Assembly: GCA_049840835.1 (NCBI GenBank)
Contig: JASGJG010000010.1
Span: forward strand, 62,001 to 126,000
Source of the DNA: JANLTX01 sp049840835
GTDB lineage: Bacteria; Armatimonadota; Armatimonadia; Armatimonadales; Armatimonadaceae
Direction of reading: 5' to 3'
DNA: 64,000 bases
Below, piece after piece: positions 45,893 through 52,878 of this stretch. Numbering within the stretch: position 1 is the stretch's first letter; each line of letters opens with the position of its first letter. Both the position numbers and the translations under genes were made by a program. The notes below the pieces were generated by a model, which worked only from the letters and a program-made list of their open reading frames with translations, was not told the origin of the DNA and ran no database searches.

Positions 45893-46057
45893 CGGGGATT
45901 TTAATTCCCCGCTGAACCCGAGGGATTGAAATCCCTCGCTTTAAGTCCGACTGCGTCGGCGTCCTGCCGGACGAAGAGAAGATAGCTCGGTAGACTGGTC
46001 CCCGTCCGCGAGGACGCCAGCGAAGCTGGTTATGCAGCGAGGGATTTCAATCCCTCG
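45893..46057. repeat. Palindromic intergenic repeat between ccmE and ccmF
   Basis: Three hairpins: CGGGGAT/TTCCCCG (45893-45911), CGAGGGAT-TGAA-ATCCCTCG (45919-45938) and CGAGGGAT-TTCA-ATCCCTCG (46038-46057). The last two are also inverse copies of each other. The middle contains GTCCTGCCGGAC and CTTCGCTGG-type palindromes. Layout matches the 13.6 kb and 48.9 kb elements: hairpin ends of differing sequence around a ~100-base centre. Confidence 0.8.
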
Positions 46058-46071
46058 TGCACGGGTAGCGG

Positions 46072-46464
46072 CTACTTCGCTTCGTAGCCCTTTTCTTCGG
46101 GCTCTTTGCCCTGGTACTTACTTGGGCACTTCACCAGCAGCTTCTCGGCAGAGAACTCACCCTCTTTGAACTCGCCGATGGCCGAAATCGAAATCGCCTG
46201 GTCGAAGGCGCTCGGTTTGGCTCCCTTGAAGCGCACCGGCATGGTTTCGTTGGTGTTCTCTTCTACGAGCGTGAAGTGCAGGTAGCCACCTTCGTAGGTC
46301 GGTTTCTGAGACTTATCCAGCTTGCCCATAACCTGAACCGTGCGGCCTAGTTTCTTTGCCTCGGCAAACTTGAGATACGGCGTGAGATTCGTCACGAACG
46401 CTTTGGCGCCAAAGCCGAAGGCGCACAGAATCACTAAAAACGCGACAACGGGGCCGGGTTTCAT
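46072..46464 (-). CDS. ccmE: Haem chaperone CcmE, CxxxY variant
   Basis: A 130-residue protein with one N-terminal anchor helix (VVAFLVILCAFGFGAKAFV) and an OB-fold core (GRTVQVMGKLDKSQ, YLHFTLVEENTNETMPVRFKGAKPSAFDQAISISAIGEFKEGEFSAEKLLVKCPSKYQ). The haem-binding His of classical CcmE (HxxxY) is replaced by Cys113 in CPSKY, giving the CxxxY form known from archaea and some sulfate reducers. It carries haem from CcmABCD to CcmF. The ATG overlaps the stop of the ccmD-like gene (ATGA). Confidence 0.93.
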   Translation of the reverse strand: MKPGPVVAFLVILCAFGFGAKAFVTNLTPYLKFAEAKKLGRTVQVMGKLDKSQKPTYEGGYLHFTLVEENTNETMPVRFKGAKPSAFDQAISISAIGEFKEGEFSAEKLLVKCPSKYQGKEPEEKGYEAK

Positions 46465-46577
46465 TTTTCGTTTTTCTCCAGAGCGCGAACCCGTCGCTCC
46501 AGAGCGACAGTGAAAGCGAACACGCCCGCCCAGACAACCAGGGCGACAGCGAGCAGGGGCATCATTGGATTATTCAT
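46461..46577 (-). CDS. ccmD: CcmD-like small membrane protein
   Basis: A 38-residue protein: one membrane helix (PLLAVALVVWAGVFAFTVALE) and a basic cytoplasmic end (RRVRALEKNEK). Position between ccmC and ccmE, size and topology identify it as CcmD, which releases holo-CcmE from CcmABC. It starts at ATG 46577, directly at the ccmC stop, and overlaps ccmE by four bases. Confidence 0.82.
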   Translation of the reverse strand: MNNPMMPLLAVALVVWAGVFAFTVALERRVRALEKNEK

Positions 46578-47248
46578 TACAGATCTCGTTCCAGCCTGGC
46601 AAGGCGTAGCTTCTCGATACGAACAGCAATTCCGTACATCCATACCGTCATCCAGAGCAGGGGCGGAAGGATACAGAAGTAGATACCGATACGGTAGTTG
46701 CTATCGAAGCTCGCCATCTTGGGGTGCAGGCTTTGCGGCATGGCCTTAGGGATGAAGTAGCCCAGTAATGGTGTCATTACCACCGCAAAGAGCATGTACA
46801 CCGCACTCACCGCGGCACGCTTCTCTTCGTCTTCAATACTCGCCCGGAGCACGAAGTAGGCGGCATAGATGAGTAGTAGCAGGAACACCGAGGTCTCGCG
46901 CGGATCCCAGTTCCAGTACTCGCCCCACTGCACCCTGGCAAAGAACGAGCCCGTAACTGTAGTCAGCAGGCAGAATAGCGCCGCCAGGCTGGCCGCATAC
47001 GCCGCTTTACTATCCGAGAGTACCACTCGTTTTCGCAGATAGGCAATGGCATGCCACCCCGAAACAAACGCCATGATCACGGCGGTGTAAGCACAGGGCA
47101 GGTGCAGCACCACCATGCGCGCCAGCTCGGGATTGGCGAACCCCTCTGCGGCGGGCAGCTTCAGGAAGACGTAGCAGAGGCCTGCCGTCATCCAGAGAAA
47201 GATGGCCGCTTTGGTCAGCGTCTCTTTAATCGTTCCAGACATAATCAA
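46577..47248 (-). CDS. ccmC: Haem exporter/CcmE haem-loading protein CcmC
   Basis: A 223-residue protein with six membrane helices. The periplasmic WWD motif is VQWGEYWNWDPRETSVFLLLL, with haem-ligand His in VVLHLPCAYTA and SLHPKMAS. It attaches haem to CcmE. ATG 47248 and 47242 are both possible starts; either overlaps the end of ccmB by 17-23 bases. Confidence 0.95.
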   Translation of the reverse strand: MIMSGTIKETLTKAAIFLWMTAGLCYVFLKLPAAEGFANPELARMVVLHLPCAYTAVIMAFVSGWHAIAYLRKRVVLSDSKAAYAASLAALFCLLTTVTGSFFARVQWGEYWNWDPRETSVFLLLLIYAAYFVLRASIEDEEKRAAVSAVYMLFAVVMTPLLGYFIPKAMPQSLHPKMASFDSNYRIGIYFCILPPLLWMTVWMYGIAVRIEKLRLARLERDL

Positions 47249-47912
47249 AAAGCAGCAAGGAGATCGCTATCGCGATGGCTCCGTAGCTTCCCAGGAGCGT
47301 GACATACCCGGATGCCGCCTCCCATGCGCTTACAGTCAAGCTTACCCCAAGTGCGGCCTTGGTGCCCCCCACACCGGTGAACAGTGCAGGCACCAGCACC
47401 GGAAAACTCAGCGCGGCCAGCAATGCACCCCCGCGCGAGCTACTCTGTGCTACCAGAGCACTGGTAGTGGTAAAGACCGCCGCCACCCCGATACTCCCTA
47501 ATCCTAATACGCAGGCCAGCGCCGCATAGTTCGCCTTGCTCGTATCTACCGCCAGCGCCCCTAAGAGTAGGGGAGCCGCCATAGCTGCCAGAGCCAGTAG
47601 TAGAGTCGCGTTGAACGCGAACTTACCGACCCAGACCGCGCTAGCGCGCGCATGCAGGCGCAGAGCCAGTGCCGTGCCGCGCTCTGTTTCCTGCACAAAC
47701 CCCCGCCCCAAACCAGTAGCCGCTGTGAAGAGCAGCAAGACCCAGAGCAACGCCGATGCCGCGTCTATATCTACCTTGCGTCCCTGAAAGGCCAATCCTA
47801 TCAGAACCAGGCCACCGAGTAGGAACAAGCCTACACCACTGAGCGCCACACGAGTGCGCCACTCGGTGCGGCACTCTTTCAGAAAGACCGCGACCGCTTC
47901 ACGCAGCCACAT
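47226..47912 (-). CDS. ccmB: Haem exporter protein CcmB
   Basis: A 228-residue six-helix permease. The start MWLREAVAVFLKECRTEWRTR at 47912 matches the family, and GRGFVQETERGTALALRLHA is the conserved cytoplasmic loop. It pairs with the CcmA ATPase in releasing holo-CcmE. It overlaps ccmA by 14 bases and ccmC by up to 23. Confidence 0.93.
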   Translation of the reverse strand: MWLREAVAVFLKECRTEWRTRVALSGVGLFLLGGLVLIGLAFQGRKVDIDAASALLWVLLLFTAATGLGRGFVQETERGTALALRLHARASAVWVGKFAFNATLLLALAAMAAPLLLGALAVDTSKANYAALACVLGLGSIGVAAVFTTTSALVAQSSSRGGALLAALSFPVLVPALFTGVGGTKAALGVSLTVSAWEAASGYVTLLGSYGAIAIAISLLLFDYVWND

Positions 47913-48525
47913 TGACTTCCAGAACCCTGTCTCCCAGAGCGACTTCCCGCGCATCGTTGGTAGCCAGTAGTACCAGTGCACCCGCTTGCTTCCTACTTGC
48001 AATCAGTCCCTCCAGCATCGCCACGCCGCCCGCATCCAGCGCCAATCCCGGCTCGTCTAAGAGCAGCAGAGGCGGCTCGAACAGCATCGCCAGCGCCAGC
48101 CTGAGTCTTTGCCGCATTCCTGAGGAGTAAACGCTTACAGAGTCCTCCCCACGGTCGCCCAACCCCACGGTTTCCAGCGCGGTTTTCGTGGCTACTTTCT
48201 GCCCGCCCCGCACCTGTATAAAGAACTCCAGGTTCTCTCTACCGGAAAGCTCCGGATAGAGCGCCAGATCCGGCGCCACATAGCCCACACTTTGTCGGCG
48301 CAGCGCAGCGCTGGAGCAGTCCGCTCCCTCTATAGTCAGGCTAATTTCGCCCTTCGTGGGGCGCATCAGGCCAGCCACGATTTTAATCAGCGTAGACTTT
48401 CCCGTGCCGTTCGGACCGGTCACAGCCACCACACTGCCGCCCTGAGCGCTCAGCCCTATACCTTTTAAGACACGACGACCGCCGAAACGTTTCTCAATTT
48501 GATTCAGTTCCAGAGCGATGCCCAT
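47899..48525 (-). CDS. ccmA: Haem exporter ATP-binding protein CcmA
   Basis: A 208-residue ABC ATPase: Walker A GPNGTGKST, Q-loop VGYVAPDLALYPELSG, signature YSSGMRQRLRLALAM, Walker B LLLLDEPGLALD, H-loop position occupied by N (LLATND). First gene of ccmABCDEF. A promoter lies upstream on the minus strand: TTGCTG (48566-48561), 18 bp, TACATT (48542-48537), and no clear ribosome-binding site. Confidence 0.93.
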   Translation of the reverse strand: MGIALELNQIEKRFGGRRVLKGIGLSAQGGSVVAVTGPNGTGKSTLIKIVAGLMRPTKGEISLTIEGADCSSAALRRQSVGYVAPDLALYPELSGRENLEFFIQVRGGQKVATKTALETVGLGDRGEDSVSVYSSGMRQRLRLALAMLFEPPLLLLDEPGLALDAGGVAMLEGLIASRKQAGALVLLATNDAREVALGDRVLEVNVAA

Positions 48526-48536
48526 CTTTAGTAGAG

Positions 48537-48566
48537 AATGTACCGCAGGCGATAGAGAGACAGCAA
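48537..48566 (-). promoter_or_regulatory. Promoter of the ccm operon
   Basis: Minus strand -35 TTGCTG, 18-bp spacer, -10 TACATT ending 11 bases before the ccmA ATG. An inverted repeat AGTTCGT/ACGAACT (48571-48594) lies just upstream and could be an operator or a terminator relic. Confidence 0.5.
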
Positions 48567-48599
48567 GGGGAGTTCGTACTTTTTTTCACGAACTTTATC

Positions 48600-48628
48600 T
48601 TGCCCGTGCTTTTTGGGCATGATATACT
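48600..48628 (+). promoter_or_regulatory. Promoter of the tRNA-Thr/tRNA-Tyr transcript
   Basis: -35 TTGCCC (48600-48605), 17-bp spacer, -10 TATACT (48623-48628), about 35 bases before tRNA-Thr. Confidence 0.65.
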
Positions 48629-48662
48629 CCCTCTCGCGCCGCTGAAAAAGCGGGACGCGAAT

Positions 48663-48734
48663 GCCGATGTAGCTCAGTGGTAGAGCGGCTGTTTTGTAAA
48701 CAGCGGGTCACGGGTTCAAGTCCTGTCATCGGCT
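48663..48734 (+). tRNA. tRNA-Thr (anticodon TGT)
   Basis: Acceptor stem GCCGATG/CATCGGC, D-arm GCTC...GAGC, anticodon stem-loop GCTGT-TTTGTAA-ACAGC with anticodon TGT, T-arm ACGGGTTCAAGTCCTGT. No CCA encoded. Co-transcribed with tRNA-Tyr 14 bases downstream. Confidence 0.97.
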
Positions 48735-48748
48735 TTTTTAGGAACCGT

Positions 48749-48829
48749 GGGTCGGTGTCCGAGTGGTTAAAGGAGGCGGTCTGTAAAATCGTCGCGAGAG
48801 CTACACAGGTTCGAATCCTGTCCGGCCCA
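48749..48829 (+). tRNA. tRNA-Tyr (anticodon GTA)
   Basis: A class II tRNA. Acceptor stem GGGTCGG/CCGGCCC (one G-U pair), D-loop GTGGTTAAAG, anticodon loop CTGTAAA with anticodon GTA, long variable arm (GTCGCGAGAGCTAC), and T-arm CAGGTTCGAATCCTG. Discriminator A. No CCA encoded. Confidence 0.95.
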
Positions 48830-48834
48830 TACAA

Positions 48835-48856
48835 CCCCCGCCTTGCGGGGGTTTTT
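48835..48856 (+). terminator. Terminator of the tRNA-Thr/Tyr transcript
   Basis: Stem CCCCCGC-CTT-GCGGGGG followed by TTTTT, six bases after tRNA-Tyr. Confidence 0.92.
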
Positions 48857-48863
48857 GATTTTT

Positions 48864-48878
48864 ATGACCATTGCCATT
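48864..48878 (+). repeat. 15-bp direct repeat, copy of the tyrA start
   Basis: ATGACCATTGCCATT is identical to the first 15 bases of tyrA (49025-49039). The two copies flank the palindromic element at 48898-49019, 161 bases apart. It looks like a duplication made when the element arrived. Confidence 0.85.
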
Positions 48879-48897
48879 CTGCTTCCTACCCAAATAT

Positions 48898-49019
48898 CCG
48901 GCCCTGAAAGGGCCGGTCTACGGGTAAGCAGCCCTCCGGGCTGGCACTGCAGGTCGCTATCAATTCCGGTTATCGGGCCGGAGGTCCGCTTATTGGCAGG
49001 CCGGTCCTTTCAGGGCCGG
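48898..49019. repeat. Palindromic intergenic repeat upstream of tyrA
   Basis: The ends are CCGGCCCTGAAAGGGCCGG (48898-48916) and its inverse with one mismatch (49001-49019), each also a hairpin. Inner palindrome AGCCCTCCGGGCT. The layout matches the 13.6 and 45.9 kb elements, but the end sequences differ. Flanked by the 15-bp direct repeat of the tyrA start. Confidence 0.8.
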
Positions 49020-49024
49020 ACATC

Positions 49025-49849
49025 ATGACCATTGCCATTATCGGAATGGGGCTGATCGGTGGATCCATTGGCCTGGCAACACGCGCTCGCGGCGCAGGCC
49101 GAGTCGTTGCCTTTGATGCCAACCTCGCTATTGCTCAGGAAGCCGTACGCATTGGCGCCGCTGACAGTGCTGCAGAGAGCTTCCCCGAAGCCGTAGCCCA
49201 GGCGGATCTGGTTGTGCTGGCAGCACCTCCTGCTCAGATAATCGAGCTGCTGCTGCTGCTGGCAGAATGTCTCGCGCCCCACGCCATAGCCACCGATGTG
49301 GGAAGCGTGAAGAGGCCCATTGCGGAAGCCGCCCGCTCCCTTCTTCCCGAGCGCTTCGTGCCCTCGCACCCCATGGCAGGGCGTGAGGTTCACGGGCTTG
49401 GCGCGGCACTGCCCACTCTTTTCGAAGGAGCTACCTGGGCTATAACACCGCTGGAGACCAGCGCGCCGCAGGCGGTAGAGCGGGTTACTCAGTTTGTAGA
49501 GAGTCTGGGAGCTCACTCCCTCTGCCTGACCCCGGAGCGCCACGACAGTATTGTTGCTGTTACCAGCCATGGGCCGCATGTGCTAGCCTATGCGCTTTAT
49601 GCGCTTGCGCGAGACCGGGCTCTCAGCGAGCCAGAGCTATTTGCCCTTGCCGCTGGCGGGTTTCATTCGACAACCAGGGTGGCGGCAAGTGCGCCCACCC
49701 TCTGGACTCAGATCTGTCTTGCGAACAGGGAGCCGGTGATAGACGTACTGCGTGGGTTGCAGGGGCGGGTAGACTTGGCTATAGCCGCACTGGAAGCGGG
49801 CGATGAAGCCGCGCTGAACACCCTGTTTACACAGGGGCATAGAGACTGA
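49025..49849 (+). CDS. tyrA: Prephenate dehydrogenase
   Basis: A 274-residue enzyme. The NAD site is IAIIGMGLIGGSIGLATRA, followed by the acidic end of strand 2 (VVAFDAN). The TyrA motifs are VLAAPPAQIIELL, ATDVGSVKRPI, FVPSHPMAGREVHG and the substrate-site SIVAVTSHGPHVLAYAL and GGFHSTTRVAASAPTLW. It oxidatively decarboxylates prephenate to 4-hydroxyphenylpyruvate for tyrosine synthesis; arogenate specificity cannot be excluded. No ACT or chorismate mutase domain is attached. A palindromic element ends five bases before the ATG, so the native promoter may have been displaced. Confidence 0.93.
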   Translation: MTIAIIGMGLIGGSIGLATRARGAGRVVAFDANLAIAQEAVRIGAADSAAESFPEAVAQADLVVLAAPPAQIIELLLLLAECLAPHAIATDVGSVKRPIAEAARSLLPERFVPSHPMAGREVHGLGAALPTLFEGATWAITPLETSAPQAVERVTQFVESLGAHSLCLTPERHDSIVAVTSHGPHVLAYALYALARDRALSEPELFALAAGGFHSTTRVAASAPTLWTQICLANREPVIDVLRGLQGRVDLAIAALEAGDEAALNTLFTQGHRD

Positions 49850-49853
49850 CACC

Positions 49854-50414
49854 ATGCCCTACGCCATTGTTCTCACATTAGACGCACGCGCGGAGGAAAA
49901 TATCCGGCGCCTCTGGGATGGTCTTGCCGATGCCAAACTTGCCGCTGCCCTGCGAGATGGCGGCGCTATTCCTCACCTGACTATGGCTGTCTTCAAAGAG
50001 CTTCCTGACCCGGTGGGGCTGGTAGATGCATTGGATACCATTCAGGCCACGGAACTGAACCTCACCATGGGACATATCGGTGTCTTTCCTGGTGAGGAAG
50101 GGGTCGTCTTTGCCGGTGTTACCCTCACGAATGAGCTTCAGGAACTCCACCGGACAGTTCATACGCTCTTAGAAGAGAGAGTAGGGGAGCGGCGAGCCTA
50201 CTACCTGCCTGGTCGCTGGGTGCCACATATCACTCTGGCCATACGCTTAGATGGGCGGGAGCGTGCCGCTGCTGTACGCTGGTTGCTGAATCCGCCTGTC
50301 AGCTACCCGGATTGGCCACTGAAAGCTCGTGCTATCGCGGTCACTCTTCTTGAGCTGCCTGGCGACCGACGTATAGCTAGAAGACTGCTTGCAGCACCGG
50401 AAAAAGCGGTGTAG
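49854..50414 (+). CDS. 2'-5' RNA ligase/phosphodiesterase superfamily protein
   Basis: A 186-residue protein with the two HxT/S motifs of the 2H phosphoesterase family: IPHLTMAVF (~residue 41) and VPHITLAIRL (~123). It lies 4 bases after tyrA, so is probably co-transcribed. Members such as LigT/ThpR act on 2',3'-cyclic or 2'-5' phosphodiesters; the substrate here is unknown. Confidence 0.85.
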   Translation: MPYAIVLTLDARAEENIRRLWDGLADAKLAAALRDGGAIPHLTMAVFKELPDPVGLVDALDTIQATELNLTMGHIGVFPGEEGVVFAGVTLTNELQELHRTVHTLLEERVGERRAYYLPGRWVPHITLAIRLDGRERAAAVRWLLNPPVSYPDWPLKARAIAVTLLELPGDRRIARRLLAAPEKAV

Positions 50415-50454
50415 AATTGAACCCAAGAGCACTTTGCTCCACGAAGTGAACGCT

Positions 50455-51219
50455 ATGACGAGTCTGGCCTCCGCCGCTTCTACTGCAACTCCTGAAACCG
50501 TGATCCTGCCGCGCCATATCGCGATTATCTGCGATGGGAACGGGCGCTGGGCTAAGGAGCGAGGCATGCCCCGGCTCTTCGGACACCATCAGGGCTACCT
50601 CACGGTGCGCGAGATTACCCGTGCCGCATCGGACATGGGTATCGAGGTTCTGACTCTCTACGCCTTCTCTACCGAGAACTGGCGCCGCCCACGTGCCGAG
50701 ACCGAAGGGCTGATGAAGTTGTTCGTAGAAGGCGCCCGCAAAGAGCTGCGCGATCTGCATGCGAACAACGTCAGGATGCACTTCTCCGGTCGGCTCTCCG
50801 AGCTGCCACAGGCCCTGCGAGATGAGCTGGAGCGCCACTGCGCTGTTACGAGCCGCAATACAGGCATGACCCTGAATGTCTGCCTGAACTATGGTGGGCG
50901 CGAGGAGATTCTCATGGCCGCTAAGCGCTTAGTCGCTATGGCCGCCGCAGGTGAGATTACCGAAAACGACGTGACCGCTGAAACGTTCGCCGATGGTCTC
51001 TACACCGCCGGTCTACCCGATCCTGATCTTCTCATCCGCACTGCTGGCGACCTGCGTATCTCTAACTACCTTCTCTGGCAGATTGCCTACACCGAGCTCT
51101 ATGTCACCGATGTCCGCTGGCCCGAGTTCACCACCGAGCACCTGAAAGCCGCCATCGCCAATTCCAGCGCCGCGAACGCCGCTACGGTGGCCTGGCCGCT
51201 GCCTGAGAAGTCTTATTAA
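50455..51219 (+). CDS. uppS: Isoprenyl transferase (undecaprenyl diphosphate synthase family)
   Basis: A 254-residue cis-prenyltransferase. ATG 50455 was chosen since homology begins at LPRHIAIICDGNGRWAKERG, where the catalytic Asp lies in DGNGRWA. Further motifs are GHHQGYLTVREI, LTLYAFSTENWRRP, LNVCLNYGGREEI and the diphosphate-site PDPDLLIRTAGDLRISNYLLWQIAYTELY. It makes the C55 lipid carrier used for peptidoglycan and other glycans. The TAGAAT at 50413-50418 could be its -10. It ends at a strong terminator. Confidence 0.94.
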   Translation: MTSLASAASTATPETVILPRHIAIICDGNGRWAKERGMPRLFGHHQGYLTVREITRAASDMGIEVLTLYAFSTENWRRPRAETEGLMKLFVEGARKELRDLHANNVRMHFSGRLSELPQALRDELERHCAVTSRNTGMTLNVCLNYGGREEILMAAKRLVAMAAAGEITENDVTAETFADGLYTAGLPDPDLLIRTAGDLRISNYLLWQIAYTELYVTDVRWPEFTTEHLKAAIANSSAANAATVAWPLPEKSY

Positions 51220-51220
51220 G

Positions 51221-51246
51221 AAAAGCCCGGCATATGCCGGGCTTTT
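51221..51246. terminator. Rho-independent terminator
   Basis: A perfect 26-bp palindrome AAAAGCCCGGCAT/ATGCCGGGCTTTT directly after uppS. Confidence 0.92.
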
Positions 51247-51343
51247 GTATTTTGCGACTACCCTTCTGGCTAGTTTCCTCCGAAAAGCTGTTTTCTGCCG
51301 GAACCCAATCTTTTTGTGGTTGTAATTAAGGCCACGGAGGTTG

Positions 51344-52071
51344 ATGAAATCAGTAATCCAATCGGAAAAGTCGCTCTTGTTACGGGCGCTAACAAAGGTC
51401 TGGGTAAAGAGATTGCGCGGCAGCTGGGTAAGCAGGGAATCACTGTGCTAATTGGGGCGCGAGACTCTGCGAAAGGCGAGCAGGCGGTTAGCGAATTGAA
51501 AGCCGAGGGGTAGCATGCCCGCCCGATTCAGATAGAGGTTACGAACCCGGCGGATATTGAGAAAGCGGCGCAGACTATTGAAGCGGAGTTCGGCAAGCTG
51601 GATATTCTAGTGAACAACGCCGGTGTGATGCTAGAGCGCGAAGGCCTGAGCCCGGATACGTTCCGCAAAGCCTATGAAGCGAACGTGATTGCGCCCTGGG
51701 AGTTAACTCAGGCGCTCCTGCCGCTCATCAAGAAATCCGATGCTGGGCGTATTGTGAACCATTCCAGCATTCTGGGCTCTATTACAATCAATGGCACGGA
51801 CCAGATCAGCACAGAGTGGCTGGCACCTGCCTATAACTCGTCTAAAGCGGCGCTGAACTTACTGACGGCTATTCAGGCTCGGTATTTAGAAGGCACCTCG
51901 GTCAAGGTAAACGCAGCGCATCCAGGTTGGGTGAAGACAGACCTGGGCACAGATGCGGCCCCTCTGGAAGTTCCCGAAGGTGAGAAACAGCGGTCTGGCT
52001 GGCGACTCTACCCGAAGATGGTCCCACTGGAGGATTCTTTCACAAAACCGAGCGGCTTCCCTGGTAAACTT
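51344..52071 (+). pseudogene. Short-chain dehydrogenase/reductase with an in-frame TAG and two frameshifts
   Basis: A GGAGG site precedes ATG 51344 (MKSVIQSE). Adding one A to the A4 run 51366-51369 joins it to KVALVTGANKGLGKEIARQLG, the SDR nucleotide site TGANKGLG. TAG at 51511-51513 interrupts the frame, after which the same frame continues with LDILVNNAGVM, VNHSS and the catalytic YNSSK. Near 51980 a further base loss separates EVPEG from ETAVWLATLPEDGPTGGFFH, which ends with TAA at 52071. Joined length is ~242 aa. Other genes here use TAG as a stop, so recoding is unlikely. Either a decayed gene or several sequence errors. Confidence 0.75.
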
Positions 52072-52137
52072 CACTTTGCATTCGGCTCCGCGGAACGAGT
52101 AGTTCCGCGGAGCCTGTAGCGTGAAAGGACAAACACA

Positions 52138-52564
52138 ATGGCAACAATGCATGCAAGCGCGGAGTGGAGCGGCAACCTCACGGGGGGCTGGGGACGGATT
52201 ACAGCAAAGCGAGGACAGCTCGAAGCAGGCTACTCGCTCAAGTCCCGACTGGGTGGAGACCCAGACCAATCCGGAAGAGCTTCTGGGCGCAGCGCACGCG
52301 GCCTGTTTCTCTATGATGGTATCTGCCCTGGCCTCCAATCTGGGCCTGACCCCGAACCGTATCAGCACGGATGCTGCCGTAACCTTCGGGCCAGTCGATG
52401 GTGGATTGGCCATCACCGGAATCGCGCTGACCTGCGAGGCAGATATCCCTGGTATCGATGCCGAAGGCTTTGCCGAGCTGGCGGAGAACGCGAAGAATAA
52501 CTGCCCAGTCTCCAAGGCGCTGGCCGGAACCACCATCACACTCACCGCCACCCTGGCGGAGTAG
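52138..52564 (+). CDS. OsmC family peroxidase-like protein, single-base frameshift
   Basis: The joined product is ~142 aa. The N-terminus MATMHASAEWSGNLTGGWGRI and the second part TNPEELLGAAHAACFSMMVSALA...GFAELAENAKNNCPVSKALAGTTITLTATL are in different frames. Adding one C to the CCC at 52259-52261 gives DPQTNPEELLG and one continuous protein. Both redox cysteines are present (AACFSM and NNCPVSK). It reduces organic hydroperoxides. An AAAGGA site precedes the ATG. Confidence 0.87.
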
Positions 52565-52573
52565 AGCTAGCTG

Positions 52574-52617
52574 AAAAAATTTCAACAGGACAGTTCAATC
52601 TGGCCTGTTGGAATTTT
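52574..52617. terminator. Probable terminator after osmC
   Basis: Imperfect stem TTTCAACAGG / CCTGTTGGAA followed by TTTTTATT, 12 bases after the stop. Confidence 0.65.
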
Positions 52618-52754
52618 TATTGCGCGACAAATAAGAAGCAGGAAATCTCTGTTTTGATAAAGATTCTTATACGAAAGATAGCTAAGGGGTTAGTAAAACT
52701 GGGATTGTAGGGGGAATGTGCTTAATTCCGTGTTTTCTAAAACGGGTGGGAGAG
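52618..52754. other. AT-rich spacer
   Basis: Part of the 314-base gap between osmC and the ATP-grasp gene. No ORF with coding character; the sequence is AT-rich (e.g. GATAAAGATTCTTATACGAA) up to the promoter at 52755. Confidence 0.5.
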
Positions 52755-52783
52755 TGGACAAAAGGCCAGATTCGGGGTATAGT
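52755..52783 (+). promoter_or_regulatory. Promoter of a candidate small RNA/leader
   Basis: -35 TGGACA (52755-52760), exactly 17-bp spacer, -10 TATAGT (52778-52783). Predicted start is near 52790. Confidence 0.6.
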
Positions 52784-52789
52784 ATATAC

Positions 52790-52849
52790 ATAACCAAGTT
52801 GGGGGAGTCTGCAGCGGCGAGGTCTGAAAGAGACTTCGGCGCTTTTTTG
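52790..52849 (+). ncRNA. Candidate small RNA or attenuated leader
   Basis: About 60 bases run from the predicted transcription start to a terminator-like hairpin: AGCGGCGAGGTCT / AGACTTCGGCGCT (one mismatch, one G-U pair) with loop GAAAG, followed by T6GT6. No ORF fits in it. It is either a free small RNA or a premature-termination leader for the ATP-grasp gene, whose ATG is 36 bases after the hairpin. No known riboswitch consensus was recognised. Confidence 0.45.
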
Positions 52850-52878
52850 TTTTTTCGGTCTAAGGCGATAGAGGGCTG

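Noticed and set aside
51511..51513. Possible TAG recoding in the SDR gene
   Set aside because: Other genes in the window (for example the kinase-like gene at 7661-7663 and scpA at 8681-8683) end in TAG as a normal stop, and no pyrrolysine machinery is visible; a nonsense change or error is simpler.
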